64,000 bases of DNA from Prochlorococcus sp. AG-347-I21 (GTDB lineage Bacteria; Cyanobacteriota; Cyanobacteriia; PCC-6307; Cyanobiaceae), in contig QCBP01000008.1 in the NCBI GenBank assembly GCA_003279055.1, positions 18,318-82,317 on the forward strand, read 5' to 3'. Made by a program: the position numbers and the translations under genes. The notes under the pieces were generated by a model that was given only the letters and a program-made list of their open reading frames with translations, was not told the origin of the DNA and did no database searches. Every line of letters begins with the position of its first letter. The stretch's first letter is position 1. Shown in pieces: positions 52,247 to 63,096 of this stretch.

Positions 52247-53125
52247 AATATAATTGATAACAAATTTTTCAAAATACTCATAGAAAATACTTTTTTAAAA
52301 ATAACTAGTAAAAACAATAATCTAGTTAAAAGATTTAGATCATTTAAAAGAGGATCATCTCCAAAAGATCAAGACTTTTTTTGCATAGAGGGTACACATC
52401 TCATTGAAGAATTGCTGAAGTCTGGAAAAAATCCCTCTAAGATTTTAGTTACCGAAAAATGGCTAAGAAAGAATCAAAATCTAAGCAAAAAATTTGATGA
52501 GTCATTAATAAATATTGTCTCAGAGGAAGTCTTGGCATCTGCGATTTCAACAATTAATCCCGATGGGATAGCAGCTTTAGTAGAGATTTCAGCAATACCT
52601 AATTATCAATTTAATAAAAAAGATGATTTTGTTCTTGTTCTCGACAGAATTCAAGATCCTGGGAATATGGGTAATTTATTTAGAACCGCTTTAGCTGCTG
52701 GTGTTAATGCAATTTTTTTAGCTGGAGGTGCGCACCCATTAGGCCAAAAGGTATTAAGAGCATCTTCAGGTGCAGTTTTTCATCTGCCATTTTTAAGATT
52801 TGATGGAATTGAAGAAGAAATATTAAATTCTTTACTTAATTCTTTGTCTGAATTATCAAATGTAGGATTTAAGATTTTCTCTACTAGTAGCCATAATGGG
52901 AGTTCAAAAAAAACTTCAAAACCTTACTGGGAAGTTGATTGGTCTGGACGTACCGCATTAATTTTGGGTAATGAAGGTCAAGGTATTCATAAAAAAATTC
53001 AAGAAGCTTTTAATGAAACAATTACAATTCCGCATTGTGAGATTGTAGAATCATTGAATGTGGCTTGTGTAGCAGTTCCATTATTACTAGAACGAAAAAG
53101 AGTCGCATACACCTCTAATAAATAA
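52247..53125 (+). CDS. SpoU/TrmH-family RNA 2'-O-methyltransferase
   Basis: Upstream frame ITSKNNNLVKRFRSFKRGSSPKDQDFFCIEGTHLIEELLKSGK plus VLDRIQDPGNMGNLFRTALAAG, LILGNEGQGI, ESLNVACVAVPLLLE. Start codon uncertain; coordinates give the open frame after TAA at 52244. Confidence 0.88.
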   Translation, partial: NIIDNKFFKILIENTFLKITSKNNNLVKRFRSFKRGSSPKDQDFFCIEGTHLIEELLKSGKNPSKILVTEKWLRKNQNLSKKFDESLINIVSEEVLASAISTINPDGIAALVEISAIPNYQFNKKDDFVLVLDRIQDPGNMGNLFRTALAAGVNAIFLAGGAHPLGQKVLRASSGAVFHLPFLRFDGIEEEILNSLLNSLSELSNVGFKIFSTSSHNGSSKKTSKPYWEVDWSGRTALILGNEGQGIHKKIQEAFNETITIPHCEIVESLNVACVAVPLLLERKRVAYTSNK

Positions 53126-53132
53126 ATAAAAA

Positions 53133-54572
53133 GTGACTGATTCAAGTTTTGATTTTGATTTAATCGTAATAGGAGCAGGATATGGAGGTTTTGATGCCGC
53201 TAAACATGCTGCTGGTAAAGGACTGAAAGTCGCAATAGTAGAATCTTCTGATATGGGAGGAACTTGTGTTAACAAGGGTTGTGTTCCATCTAAAGCTCTT
53301 TTGGCTGCAAGTGGAAAAGTTAGAGAAATAGCTGATTATGAACATTTGGCTAAATTTGGTATTCACTCTTCCCCAGTGAGGTTCGAGAGATCAAAAATTG
53401 CAGATCATGCAAATAATTTAGTTTTAAATGTTAGAGAAAATTTAACAAAAACTCTTAAAAGGAGTGGAGTTGAAATTATTTTGGGCATTGGCAGAATTGA
53501 AGGAAATCAAAAAGTAGGTGTAAGAGATAAAAACGGAATTGACAAAATTTTCACATGTAAGAATATTGTTATAGCAACAGGCTCTTCTCCTTTTGTGCCC
53601 CGTGGAATAACTTTGGATAATAGGACCGTATTTACTAGCGATGATGCGGTTAAACTTGAGTGGCTTCCAAGATGGATAGCAATTATTGGAAGCGGATATA
53701 TAGGTCTAGAATTTGCTGATGTTTATACCGCGCTTGGTTGTGAAGTTACCATGATCGAGGCTTTGGAGAATATTATGCCAACATTTGATCCAGACATCAC
53801 TAAAATTGCTAAGAAGAACCTTATTCAAGCAAGAGATATAGACACAAAATCAAATGTCTTTGCGACAAAAATAACACCTGGATGCCCTGTAAAAATAGAA
53901 CTGACTGATGCAACTTCTAAGGAAGTTGTAGAAACTTTAGAAGTTGACGCTGTACTAGTCGCAACAGGCAGAAGTCCTAATAGTAATAACTTAAATCTTG
54001 AGTCGGTTGGTATCGAAACATTAAAAGGTTTCATTCCTGTAGATGATCAAATGAGAGTTAAGAATGGTGATGAAATAATACCTAACATTTGGGCTGTTGG
54101 AGATGTAACGGGGAAACTAATGCTTGCCCATACAGCTGCAGCGCAAGGTACTATTGCTGTTGATAATATTTGCGGTGGTAATGTCGAAATTAACTATCAA
54201 AGTATCCCCGCAGCAACCTTTACTCACCCAGAGATAAGTTCAGTTGGACTCTCTGAAGTTGAAGCTAAAGAGATATCTACAAAAGAAAATTTTACTTTGG
54301 GAGTTGTCAAAAGTTTCTTTAAGGCTAATTCAAAAGCATTGGCTGAATTAGAGAGTGATGGATTGCTAAAGTTGATTTTCAATAAAGATAATGGGAAAGT
54401 TTTAGGGGCTCATATTTTTGGATTACATGCAGCTGATTTAATTCAAGAAATTTCTAACGCTATTTCAAGGAACCAAGATGTAATTGAATTATCTAAAGAA
54501 GTTCATACTCATCCTACTCTTAGTGAAGTAGTTGAGGTCGCATATAAACAGGCGGCTTCTCAAATAAAATAA
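53133..54572 (+). CDS. lpd: Dihydrolipoyl dehydrogenase
   Basis: GGTCVNKGCVPSKALLA redox motif, two dinucleotide-binding motifs, AHTAAAQG, VHTHPTLSEV; GTG start. Confidence 0.95.
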   Translation: MTDSSFDFDLIVIGAGYGGFDAAKHAAGKGLKVAIVESSDMGGTCVNKGCVPSKALLAASGKVREIADYEHLAKFGIHSSPVRFERSKIADHANNLVLNVRENLTKTLKRSGVEIILGIGRIEGNQKVGVRDKNGIDKIFTCKNIVIATGSSPFVPRGITLDNRTVFTSDDAVKLEWLPRWIAIIGSGYIGLEFADVYTALGCEVTMIEALENIMPTFDPDITKIAKKNLIQARDIDTKSNVFATKITPGCPVKIELTDATSKEVVETLEVDAVLVATGRSPNSNNLNLESVGIETLKGFIPVDDQMRVKNGDEIIPNIWAVGDVTGKLMLAHTAAAQGTIAVDNICGGNVEINYQSIPAATFTHPEISSVGLSEVEAKEISTKENFTLGVVKSFFKANSKALAELESDGLLKLIFNKDNGKVLGAHIFGLHAADLIQEISNAISRNQDVIELSKEVHTHPTLSEVVEVAYKQAASQIK

Positions 54573-54584
54573 TATCTAAAATTA

Positions 54585-55472
54585 ATGGAGATAAGACGCA
54601 GGCCACCAAATCCAACAGTAAGGGTAGAAAATTTAGAATATGCTGTACCTCATAGAGAAGCACAAGCAAAAAACATTCTGGAAGAAATTGTATGGCACAA
54701 GGATATTGAAATTAAGAATTTTAAAAAAATAGTTTCTTTAGAAGATCTCATCAAAAAGATTGAAAAACTTCCTACTCCCAAAGATTTTTACAAAAATATC
54801 TTGGAGTCAAAAATAAAACCAGGAGTTATTGCTGAAATAAAAAAAGCTAGTCCGAGTAAAGGAGTTATTAGAAAAGATTTTAACCCTGAAAACATAGCAA
54901 TTTGTTATGAAGGATTAGGTGCATCATGTATCTCAGTACTTACCGATAAAAGATTTTTTCAAGGTAGTTATGAAATACTCGAAACTGTAAGGAAATCAAC
55001 TAATCTCCCTCTACTCTGCAAAGATTTTATCATTTCTGCTTATCAGATTTATAAAGCAAGGGTATCTGGTGCTGATGCAATATTATTAATCGCTGCGATT
55101 TTAAGTGATGATGATTTAATTTATTTAAAGAAAATAGCTGATAATTTAAAGATGAGTGTTCTTGTTGAAGTCCATAACTCTAATGAATTAGAAAGGATTC
55201 TAAATTTAAAATCTTTTAATTTGATTGGAATAAATAATAGGGACTTAAAGACTTTTAAAACGGATTTAAAAACATCAAAAGAATTGATGCATACTTATGC
55301 AGATATATTTTTAAAACAAAATATTATTCCCATAAGTGAATCTGGAATTAATTGTGCCGAAGATTTAGAATCGCTTAGATCTATTGGAATCATGGGAGTA
55401 TTAATTGGTGAAACTTTTATGAGAGAAACTGATATTGAACAATCGTTCAAGAAATTATTTAACTCAATTTAA
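54585..55472 (+). CDS. trpC: Indole-3-glycerol phosphate synthase
   Basis: [37 protein letters not shown]. Confidence 0.96.
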   Translation: MEIRRRPPNPTVRVENLEYAVPHREAQAKNILEEIVWHKDIEIKNFKKIVSLEDLIKKIEKLPTPKDFYKNILESKIKPGVIAEIKKASPSKGVIRKDFNPENIAICYEGLGASCISVLTDKRFFQGSYEILETVRKSTNLPLLCKDFIISAYQIYKARVSGADAILLIAAILSDDDLIYLKKIADNLKMSVLVEVHNSNELERILNLKSFNLIGINNRDLKTFKTDLKTSKELMHTYADIFLKQNIIPISESGINCAEDLESLRSIGIMGVLIGETFMRETDIEQSFKKLFNSI

Positions 55473-55527
55473 TATTGACTTCAAATCGTGCTATAAAATT
55501 TAATAAACAGAGTTGTACTGAATATAT

Positions 55528-56196
55528 ATGCAGGCTGTAATTTTAACAGGTATAGTCGCAGGATTTGTTCATGTAGTTAGTGGCGCTGATCATCTAATTG
55601 CAATGGCACCAGCAGCTATTAATAATCCCCAAAAAGCTCTTAAAAATAGTTTCTCATGGGGCTTGGGACATTCTTCAGGAGTCCTCTTGTTAGCTTTTCT
55701 AGCGATTTTTATTAAGGATATTACGCCATTAAACAAATTTTCTAGTATTGCCGAATTCCTAGTTGGAATTTCACTTCTAACTGTTGGAGTATTTGCTATA
55801 AAAAATTCTTTTCAATTAAGTATCCACTCGCACTCCCATAAGCATGAGAATGGAATTGCCCATCGTCACTTTCACTTTCATGTTAAGGAACAAAAAAATG
55901 ATAAGCACTCACATGCTTTGACTGGTTTAGGCTTGCTACACGGTATAGCTGGAGGTTCACATTTTCTTGCAGTTCTTCCTGCTTTAGCACTACCTTTAAC
56001 AAGCGCTTGCTTATATTTGATTTCATATTTGATTGGTTCACTCCTAAGTATGAATCTTTTTGCTTGTTTAATATCTTTTACTACCTTTAAAGCAAGTCAA
56101 AAATTTATTAAAAGATTAATAGCTTTAGCAGGAGGGCTTTCCTTTTCTTTGGGATTATTTTGGATTCAAAGAAGTGCTTCTGTTTTTTTGAATTAA
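55528..56196 (+). CDS. HupE/UreJ- or NicO-like putative nickel transporter
   Basis: HVVSGADH close to the HPxxGxDH signature; His-rich loop HSHSHKHENGIAHRHFHFHVKEQKNDKHSH; six or more hydrophobic segments; next to sodX/sodN. Confidence 0.72.
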   Translation: MQAVILTGIVAGFVHVVSGADHLIAMAPAAINNPQKALKNSFSWGLGHSSGVLLLAFLAIFIKDITPLNKFSSIAEFLVGISLLTVGVFAIKNSFQLSIHSHSHKHENGIAHRHFHFHVKEQKNDKHSHALTGLGLLHGIAGGSHFLAVLPALALPLTSACLYLISYLIGSLLSMNLFACLISFTTFKASQKFIKRLIALAGGLSFSLGLFWIQRSASVFLN

Positions 56197-56559
56197 AAAA
56201 TTTTTTAGTTTAGGAATAATTAATTTAGAGGTGACAATCCCAATTATTTTTTCGTTATTGATTAATCCAAATTTATTACTATCCCTACTAAATTCAATAT
56301 TATCGCCAATAACCTCAATGTTATTTTGATTTACTGAATTTATCCTTTTTATTAGGTTTATATTTTTAATTGGATGATTAAAAATAACTATTTGTCGATT
56401 TTTAAGTATTGATTTATTCTTTTTATATTTTTTAAAAAACACAATATCACCTTCTTTTAGGTAAGGAAACATCGATTGACCACGAATAATCGCAGATTTT
56501 CTTAAACCTAAAAAAAATAAAATAAAATCAAAAAAACTTTTGAAAATAACTCTGATTAA
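56155..56559 (-). CDS. sodX: Ni-SOD maturation peptidase SodX (S26 signal-peptidase-like)
   Basis: Open frame IRVIFKSFFDFILFFLGLRKSAIIRGQSMFPYLKEGDIVFF contains the GxSMxP catalytic motif; sits downstream of sodN. Start codon non-canonical or lost. Confidence 0.82.
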   Translation of the reverse strand, partial: LIRVIFKSFFDFILFFLGLRKSAIIRGQSMFPYLKEGDIVFFKKYKKNKSILKNRQIVIFNHPIKNINLIKRINSVNQNNIEVIGDNIEFSRDSNKFGLINNEKIIGIVTSKLIIPKLKNFLIQKNRSTSLNPK

Positions 56560-57029
56560 CTAGCTTTTACAAAAGCGTCTGATCTTCCTTTTGAAGCCCA
56601 GAAAATATTATGAATTTTTTCTACATAACTCATTAGTTCTTCAGCTTGGGCTAAGTCAATATTAACTTTGCATGCACTGCATAATTTGGCCGCCTTCCAG
56701 ATGGTTTCATGTAAGTCTGGATAAGTTTCTAAGTGAACTGGTTTGAAGTAATCTGTCCACAAAATTAGAATCTCCTTCTTTGTTTCTTTTGCTTGCTCTT
56801 CTTTAACTGCAACATATCTAGAAAATGTATTACTGTATGCAGCCCACTCTGCTGAATCAGTGCTAGAAGGAGCTTCTAATGCAATAAGTTTTTTTGTCAT
56901 TGATAAAACTGCTTCAGCTGCAACTCTCGTAGATGCTGGGTCGTAAACACCACAAGGACCATCGCAGTGAGCATGGACTGTCATTGGTGATTTTTTATCT
57001 AGAAAAGAATTGATGAATTTACTTAACAT
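56556..57029 (-). CDS. sodN: Nickel superoxide dismutase
   Basis: HCDGPCGVYDPASTRVAAEAV is the Ni-hook (HCxxPCGxY) of mature Ni-SOD. Confidence 0.97.
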   Translation of the reverse strand: MLSKFINSFLDKKSPMTVHAHCDGPCGVYDPASTRVAAEAVLSMTKKLIALEAPSSTDSAEWAAYSNTFSRYVAVKEEQAKETKKEILILWTDYFKPVHLETYPDLHETIWKAAKLCSACKVNIDLAQAEELMSYVEKIHNIFWASKGRSDAFVKAS

Positions 57030-57107
57030 TTCAAATATTTGGTGTTGTATATATATTACTTGGAGATTAACTAAATTGAAAAGTCTTAGATATTTTTCTT
57101 ACTTAAT

Positions 57108-57680
57108 TTAATTGACTTTTAATAATTCAACTTCAAATATTAAAGTCGCATTGGCAGGTATTACATTTCCAGCTCCTCTTGATCCGTATCCAAGTTCCGG
57201 AGGTATTGTTAATTTTCTTTTTCCTCCAACTTTCATGCCTGCTACACCTTCGTCCCAACCTTTTATTACTCGTCCAGCACCTAAGGGAAAGCTGAATGGA
57301 GCTCTGCCGATACTGGTATCAAATTGTGTCCCGTCTTCTAGTGTTCCTGTGTAATTTACAGTAACTGTTTGCCCCGCACTAGCCTCATCTCCTTCCCCGT
57401 TTACTATATCTGCAATAATTAGACCACTTTCTGTAGTCCTTGAATTGTTGTCTGATGGTGTTTCTTCTGCCATAGCGAAAAGTATAGGATTTGGATCTGA
57501 TGGGTCTAGTTCAAATAAATTATTATTTGAGACATTTGATGATTTTGCAACAGGTGCTCTTTGAACTGACTGAGTTTCTGATTCAGCAGCATTTACAATT
57601 TGAGGTGAATTAAATTGACTGAAAAGAGTCAATGAAACACAAAAAACAAAAACTGCAAAACTAATAAAGACTTCTTTCAC
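57108..57680 (-). CDS. FKBP-type peptidyl-prolyl isomerase, exported
   Basis: [65 protein letters not shown]-terminal signal segment. Confidence 0.94.
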   Translation of the reverse strand: MKEVFISFAVFVFCVSLTLFSQFNSPQIVNAAESETQSVQRAPVAKSSNVSNNNLFELDPSDPNPILFAMAEETPSDNNSRTTESGLIIADIVNGEGDEASAGQTVTVNYTGTLEDGTQFDTSIGRAPFSFPLGAGRVIKGWDEGVAGMKVGGKRKLTIPPELGYGSRGAGNVIPANATLIFEVELLKVN

Positions 57681-57765
57681 TTAAATTTTGAAAGTTAATA
57701 GAACTAGTCTACAGAATGAAGGTACAATAAATGGGTGATTATAAATTTAATTTCGTGATTTTAGG

Positions 57766-59253
57766 TTGTTAATCCCAACTCAAATTAAAAGTCTAAGACA
57801 ATATTTTTACCCTTGTTTAGGAGGGATTTTAGGAGGAATTTCAGTCTCAACTCATTTTTGGCTGATTTTTATGCCGATATCATTATTTATTTTATGGAAG
57901 GGAAGTGAAAGGAGAGTAGCAAATTTTTGTTGGGGTTTTTTCTTTATCTTGATAAGTCATTCTTGGCTTTATGATCTTCATCCCTTGACATGGCTTGGGT
58001 TTTCATGGCTTGCAAGTTTAATTATTGCCATTTTAATATTATTATTTTGCGCTTTTTTGGGTGGGATATTAGTTTATTTATGGGGATTGTTAGTTGAAAT
58101 TATTCTCTGGAAAGAGGATGTTTTCAAAATGAAAATATTATCTTTAACAGTAAAAGTATTTTTTTTATCTTTGACTTGGGGTATTGGTGAATTGATACTT
58201 TCTCAAACACCTTTTTTTTGGATAGGTTTAGGAGAGAGTCTTATCCCAGGTGATATTTATCTTGCTGGTTTAGCGAGATGGATTGGTGCAAGTGGTTTAT
58301 GCGTATTACAAATATTGACTGGATTTTGGATTTTTTATATTCAAGGTAGATGGGAAAGAAAACTTTACTTTAAAAAAATATTTCTTTTAGGACTTTTGGT
58401 TTTTATTTTCTTACATTTATTTGGAGGTTTAACAACTCCAATAAAAAGAAATTATGAATATCCAGTAGCTATTTGGCAAACTAATATACCAACAAGAGAA
58501 AAATTAACAATAAATGATGAATTTATTGAAGAAAAGCTATCAATCGCTCAACAATATGCTTTATCAAACAAAGCGAAACTTCTTGTTGCTCCTGAAGGAA
58601 CTCTATCCAATAATTTTTATTTTTCTAAAGGAATTAAGGTTAATACCTTGTCAGGAGGTTTCAGAAATTCAAATAATGAGTTAAGAAGTTCTTTACTCAG
58701 ATTTCAAATTGGAGATAAATCTTTTACCTCATTTATAGATAAAAATAGACTTGTTCCAATAGGTGAAAAAATACCTAGATTTCTAGATAGTTCTTCAAGA
58801 GGATTATCTGCATTTGGAGGAATTCATCCAGGCTCTGATTCAAGATTTTTTGATCCTAAATTTACACCCCCACTAGCAGTAGCCATATGTTACGAAATTA
58901 GTGATGGACTAAAAATAAGAAAGGCTATTAATAGCGGTGCAAAACTAATAATAACTGCAGCAAATTTAGATCCATATCCCGCTAAGCTTTATAATCAATT
59001 CCTATCTTTGGCTAGATTAAGAAGTATTGAAAATAAGAAAAATAATTTACTAGTATCAAATACTGGCCCCTCGGGCTTAGTTCAAGATGATGGAAAAATA
59101 ATTAAACTTTTAGATTATGATGTTGAGCAAAATGAAATAGTGTTCCCTTATTTTTCATCCGACAAGACTTTCTATACAAAATTTGGAGATAAACCTATTT
59201 TGTTTTTGTTTATATTATTTATGGGATTAAATTATTTTTGGAAAATTAACTAA
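57766..59253 (+). CDS. lnt: Apolipoprotein N-acyltransferase
   Basis: Multiple TM segments plus nitrilase domain ([32 protein letters not shown]). Confidence 0.88.
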   Translation: MLIPTQIKSLRQYFYPCLGGILGGISVSTHFWLIFMPISLFILWKGSERRVANFCWGFFFILISHSWLYDLHPLTWLGFSWLASLIIAILILLFCAFLGGILVYLWGLLVEIILWKEDVFKMKILSLTVKVFFLSLTWGIGELILSQTPFFWIGLGESLIPGDIYLAGLARWIGASGLCVLQILTGFWIFYIQGRWERKLYFKKIFLLGLLVFIFLHLFGGLTTPIKRNYEYPVAIWQTNIPTREKLTINDEFIEEKLSIAQQYALSNKAKLLVAPEGTLSNNFYFSKGIKVNTLSGGFRNSNNELRSSLLRFQIGDKSFTSFIDKNRLVPIGEKIPRFLDSSSRGLSAFGGIHPGSDSRFFDPKFTPPLAVAICYEISDGLKIRKAINSGAKLIITAANLDPYPAKLYNQFLSLARLRSIENKKNNLLVSNTGPSGLVQDDGKIIKLLDYDVEQNEIVFPYFSSDKTFYTKFGDKPILFLFILFMGLNYFWKIN

Positions 59254-60403
59254 TTAATCCACCACCTAATAAAATATCACCTTTATAAAAAACCGCAGCT
59301 TGTCCTGGCGTTACTGAACTTTGACTTTCTTCAAAAATTAATTTAAATGTTGTAATTGTATTGTCTAAATTTTTCAAAGGTATTAATGTACCTTTTACTG
59401 GATTACTTCTATATCTGATTTGTGCTTCTACTTCTATCTCTTGCTCAGGTTCTTCGATTGAAACCCAGTTAACCTTACTAATTATTGCTTCTTTATTAAA
59501 TAGATCACTTTTATCTGCTACATAAACTATATTTTTTGCCCTGTCTAAACTTTTTACATATAGTGGTTCCGGCCAAGCAATGCCCAACCCTTTTCTCTGA
59601 CCTACCGTAAAGTGCTGAATTCCATTGTGAGTCCCAAGGACTTCCCCATTTACATGCACAATTTCTCCTTCTTTGGGTTCTATGTGTTTGTCGATAAATA
59701 TCTGCATTGATCCATAATGCTCAACTAAACATAAATCTTGACTTTCTGGTTTTTGAGCAGTTCTAAGACCTAATCTTAGGGCTTCCTTTCTTGTTTCTTC
59801 TTTTTTCATTTCACCAAGAGGAAATTCTAATCTGCTTAGTACTTCTTGAGAAAGAGAATAAAGAAAATAACTTTGGTCTTTGTTTTTGTCAGCACCTCTA
59901 AGAAGAAGGAATTCCTTAAATACTAGGCTCTTACAATCAAGTGGTTTAGTATAAGATGATTTATTTATCCTTGCGTAATGTCCGGTCGCAATATGAGTAA
60001 AGTCTTTTTTGCTTATTGCGTAATTGAGCATCTCTTCAAACTTGACATTCTTGTTGCACATTGAACATGGAAGTGGAGTGAATCCTTTCTCATAGCTTTC
60101 AGTAGTTTTTTTAATTACCTCTCTTTCGAAAATTTCTCTTGAGTCTATTATTTTATGGTTAATTCCCAAATCTTCACAAAGGCCAGCAGCATCTACTAAT
60201 CCTTCAGAACAACATGAGCCTTGTCCTTTCATTAGCCAGAGAGTTAGTCCCTCAACATTCCAGCCTTTTTCTACAAGAAGGGCAGCTGAAAGGGAACTAT
60301 CTACACCACCAGAAAGACCTACAATAATATTTTTCTTCTTTTTAGTTTTATTATTAGAAGAAAAAAAGTTCTCTAATTTTTTATCCTTTTGTGTCTTTAA
60401 CAT
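59246..60403 (-). CDS. mnmA: tRNA-specific 2-thiouridylase MnmA
   Basis: [48 protein letters not shown]. Confidence 0.96.
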   Translation of the reverse strand: MLKTQKDKKLENFFSSNNKTKKKKNIIVGLSGGVDSSLSAALLVEKGWNVEGLTLWLMKGQGSCCSEGLVDAAGLCEDLGINHKIIDSREIFEREVIKKTTESYEKGFTPLPCSMCNKNVKFEEMLNYAISKKDFTHIATGHYARINKSSYTKPLDCKSLVFKEFLLLRGADKNKDQSYFLYSLSQEVLSRLEFPLGEMKKEETRKEALRLGLRTAQKPESQDLCLVEHYGSMQIFIDKHIEPKEGEIVHVNGEVLGTHNGIQHFTVGQRKGLGIAWPEPLYVKSLDRAKNIVYVADKSDLFNKEAIISKVNWVSIEEPEQEIEVEAQIRYRSNPVKGTLIPLKNLDNTITTFKLIFEESQSSVTPGQAAVFYKGDILLGGGLIS

Positions 60404-60449
60404 GGAAGTTTAAATTTTTAAAAAGTACTTCAATTGCTTTGTACTCATT

Positions 60450-62015
60450 ATGAATGAAATTGTATGGCCAACAATTGACTCTGAACATTTAATTGTTGAT
60501 TCAAAGCAAATGTTGATATTAGAGAAAGAAATGTTTTCTGATGGAATGCCACAAGAAGCATTGATGGAAAAAGCTGGTATCCAAATTAGTAGATGGCTCT
60601 TAAAAAAGAAACATCTTCTCAAGCATGGAATAACTGTTTTTATAGGTCCTGGGCATAATGGCGGGGATGGTGCAGTAATAGCTAGAGAACTTTTTTTGAG
60701 AGGTTTTTTTGTTCAGGTATGGTGTCCATTACCGATAAAAAAAACATTAACAAGTAATCACATTAATTATCTTACATCTATTGGTGTCACAAAATTAGTA
60801 GAGCCTCCTGATGCAAATGGGAAAGATCTTTGGATAGATGCAGTTTTTGGTAATAATCAAACAAGAAAGGTTGATGATAAATTAATTAAACTGTTTAATC
60901 AAAAATTTCATAAAAAATATGGAAAGATAATAAGTATTGATATCCCAACAGGATTACGTCCTGATAAAGGAGAGCCTTTTTTAGATAACGCAGTAAAGGC
61001 AGACTATACCTTGGCCATTGGTCTTTATAAGATTGGGTTGACCCAAGATTCTGCTTTGCCTTTTATTGGAGAATTGCACCACATAGATGTTGGGATTCCT
61101 ATTAGTAAACTGTCCAAAGTTGATAAAAAGATTTTTAAGGTTACTTACAAAGATATAAAAAATATTGATTTACCTTCTTTACCAAAGAACTCTAACAAAT
61201 ATAAAAGAGGTAGAACATTATTAATAGCTGGAAGTGAAAAATATCCTGGCGCTGCATACTTAGCATTAAAAGGCGCAATATCAAGTGGAGCAGGCTTTAT
61301 CTCTGCAATCCTGCCCAATTTAGTTGCTGAATCTGTTTGGCAAGTTGCCCCAGAAATAGTTTTGCGAGGAACTATGCAATCTAACAATAATGGTAATGCA
61401 TCCTTATTCAGTGCATTAAAGAATATTGATTTATCTGCATATGATTCATTAGCTGTCGGTCCAGGAATAGGAATAGATATTGTTGATTGGCAAAAATCAA
61501 AAGATTACCTTGTGGGTTTTGAAGGGTTATTAATCTTGGATGCAGATGCACTCAATAGAATTGCGGAATTTAAATTAGGATCAAATTTCTTCTTAGAGAG
61601 AAAATTTAAAACATGGATTACGCCTCATAGCAAAGAATTCTCAAGGTTATTCCCTCATATAAAATGTGATACTAATGTTGAAAGAGCTATTCAGGCAGCA
61701 AAAGAATTTAATATCGGTGTTTTGTTAAAGGGAGCCAACAGCATAGTTGCTGATAATAAAAAAGCATGGCAACTATTTGGGACTGATTCTCAGACAGCTA
61801 GAGCTGGATTAGGTGATCTTTTATCTGGATTTATAGCTGGTAGTTCTGCGATTGATTTAACTTTTTGTAGAAACATAACAACTGATTTTTTTGCTAAATA
61901 CGTACTTTTACATTCATTTGCTGCATCAAAGTGTAGAAAGGGGTCGAATGCATCTGTTATTGGTGATGAATTATCAAAGTTAATGAGAAATAGGAAAATG
62001 AGACAAATATCTTGA
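60450..62015 (+). CDS. nnr: Bifunctional NAD(P)H-hydrate epimerase/dehydratase (YjeF type)
   Basis: VFIGPGHNGGDGAVIAREL, SIDIPTGLRPDKGE, GPGIGIDIVDW, LLKGANSIVAD, RAGLGDLLSGFIAG. Confidence 0.94.
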   Translation: MNEIVWPTIDSEHLIVDSKQMLILEKEMFSDGMPQEALMEKAGIQISRWLLKKKHLLKHGITVFIGPGHNGGDGAVIARELFLRGFFVQVWCPLPIKKTLTSNHINYLTSIGVTKLVEPPDANGKDLWIDAVFGNNQTRKVDDKLIKLFNQKFHKKYGKIISIDIPTGLRPDKGEPFLDNAVKADYTLAIGLYKIGLTQDSALPFIGELHHIDVGIPISKLSKVDKKIFKVTYKDIKNIDLPSLPKNSNKYKRGRTLLIAGSEKYPGAAYLALKGAISSGAGFISAILPNLVAESVWQVAPEIVLRGTMQSNNNGNASLFSALKNIDLSAYDSLAVGPGIGIDIVDWQKSKDYLVGFEGLLILDADALNRIAEFKLGSNFFLERKFKTWITPHSKEFSRLFPHIKCDTNVERAIQAAKEFNIGVLLKGANSIVADNKKAWQLFGTDSQTARAGLGDLLSGFIAGSSAIDLTFCRNITTDFFAKYVLLHSFAASKCRKGSNASVIGDELSKLMRNRKMRQIS

Positions 62016-62153
62016 AAGAAACAATTAAAGAGAGTTATTTATAGTTTTAAACACATAAATATACAAATATTACGCGAAATCTGAAGCGCGCATTAAATAT
62101 TTGGCTATTTCATAAAAAGTGTAGGAAAGTTTTAATACCTCATTAGGTAGAAA

Positions 62154-63095
62154 ATGGTTTCATCCATACCGGCACAAACTGACCCCCCAAAGAGAAGAGG
62201 TAATGACCCTATTAGTTGGTATTTGCAGAATATTGGTAGAGTTCCTTTGTTAACTCCTGCAGAAGAGATTGAATTAGGTAATCAGGTGCAAAGAATGATG
62301 ATTCTTACTGAAGATGGTCAATTGAATGATAAGAATAAAGAGTTTACAACGCAGCAAAAAAGGTTGATAAAAATTGGAAGAAGAGCGAAAGAAAGGATGA
62401 TGAAAGCGAATTTAAGATTAGTTGTTAGTGTGGCAAAAAAATACCAAGGAAAAGGACTTGAACTCCTCGACTTAGTTCAAGAAGGCTCTCTTGGTTTGGA
62501 AAGGGCAGTTGAAAAATTTGATCCTACAAGAGGATATAAGTTTTCTACGTATGCTTTTTGGTGGATACGACAAAGTATGACAAGAGCTATTGCTTGTCAA
62601 TCAAGAACAATCCGTTTACCAGTTCATTTAAGTGAAAGATTAGCAACCATAAGAAAAGTTAGTAGAGAATTGGCACATAAACTTGGTGCTATGCCAAGCA
62701 GAATTGAAATTGCAGAAGCAATGGAAATTGATGTCGAAGAGTTAGATTCTGTTTTGAGACAAGCCTTATCAACAAGCAGTTTAGATGCCCCCGTTAATGG
62801 TGACGATGGTAGGAGCTTTTTGGGTGATTTAATTGCAGACAGTAATAATGAAGAACCTCTTGATCAAGTTGAGCAGAAAATGCATCAAGAACAACTCGGT
62901 AAGTGGTTAAGTCATTTAAGTGAGCAAGAGCAACATGTTCTTAAATTAAGGTTTGGATTAGATGGAAATGAGAGACACACACTTGCAGAAATAGGAAGAT
63001 TGCTGGAGGTTTCTAGAGAAAGAGTTAGACAAGTTGAACTTAAGGCACTAAGAAAATTAAGAAATTTAACCAGAAAATTACCTAGCGGTATTTAA
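62154..63095 (+). CDS. RNA polymerase sigma factor, RpoD-like group 2
   Basis: DPISWYLQNIGRVPLLTPAEEIELG, GYKFSTYAFWWIRQSMTRAIA, LEVSRERVRQVELKALRKLR. Confidence 0.95.
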   Translation: MVSSIPAQTDPPKRRGNDPISWYLQNIGRVPLLTPAEEIELGNQVQRMMILTEDGQLNDKNKEFTTQQKRLIKIGRRAKERMMKANLRLVVSVAKKYQGKGLELLDLVQEGSLGLERAVEKFDPTRGYKFSTYAFWWIRQSMTRAIACQSRTIRLPVHLSERLATIRKVSRELAHKLGAMPSRIEIAEAMEIDVEELDSVLRQALSTSSLDAPVNGDDGRSFLGDLIADSNNEEPLDQVEQKMHQEQLGKWLSHLSEQEQHVLKLRFGLDGNERHTLAEIGRLLEVSRERVRQVELKALRKLRNLTRKLPSGI

Positions 63096-63096
63096 T

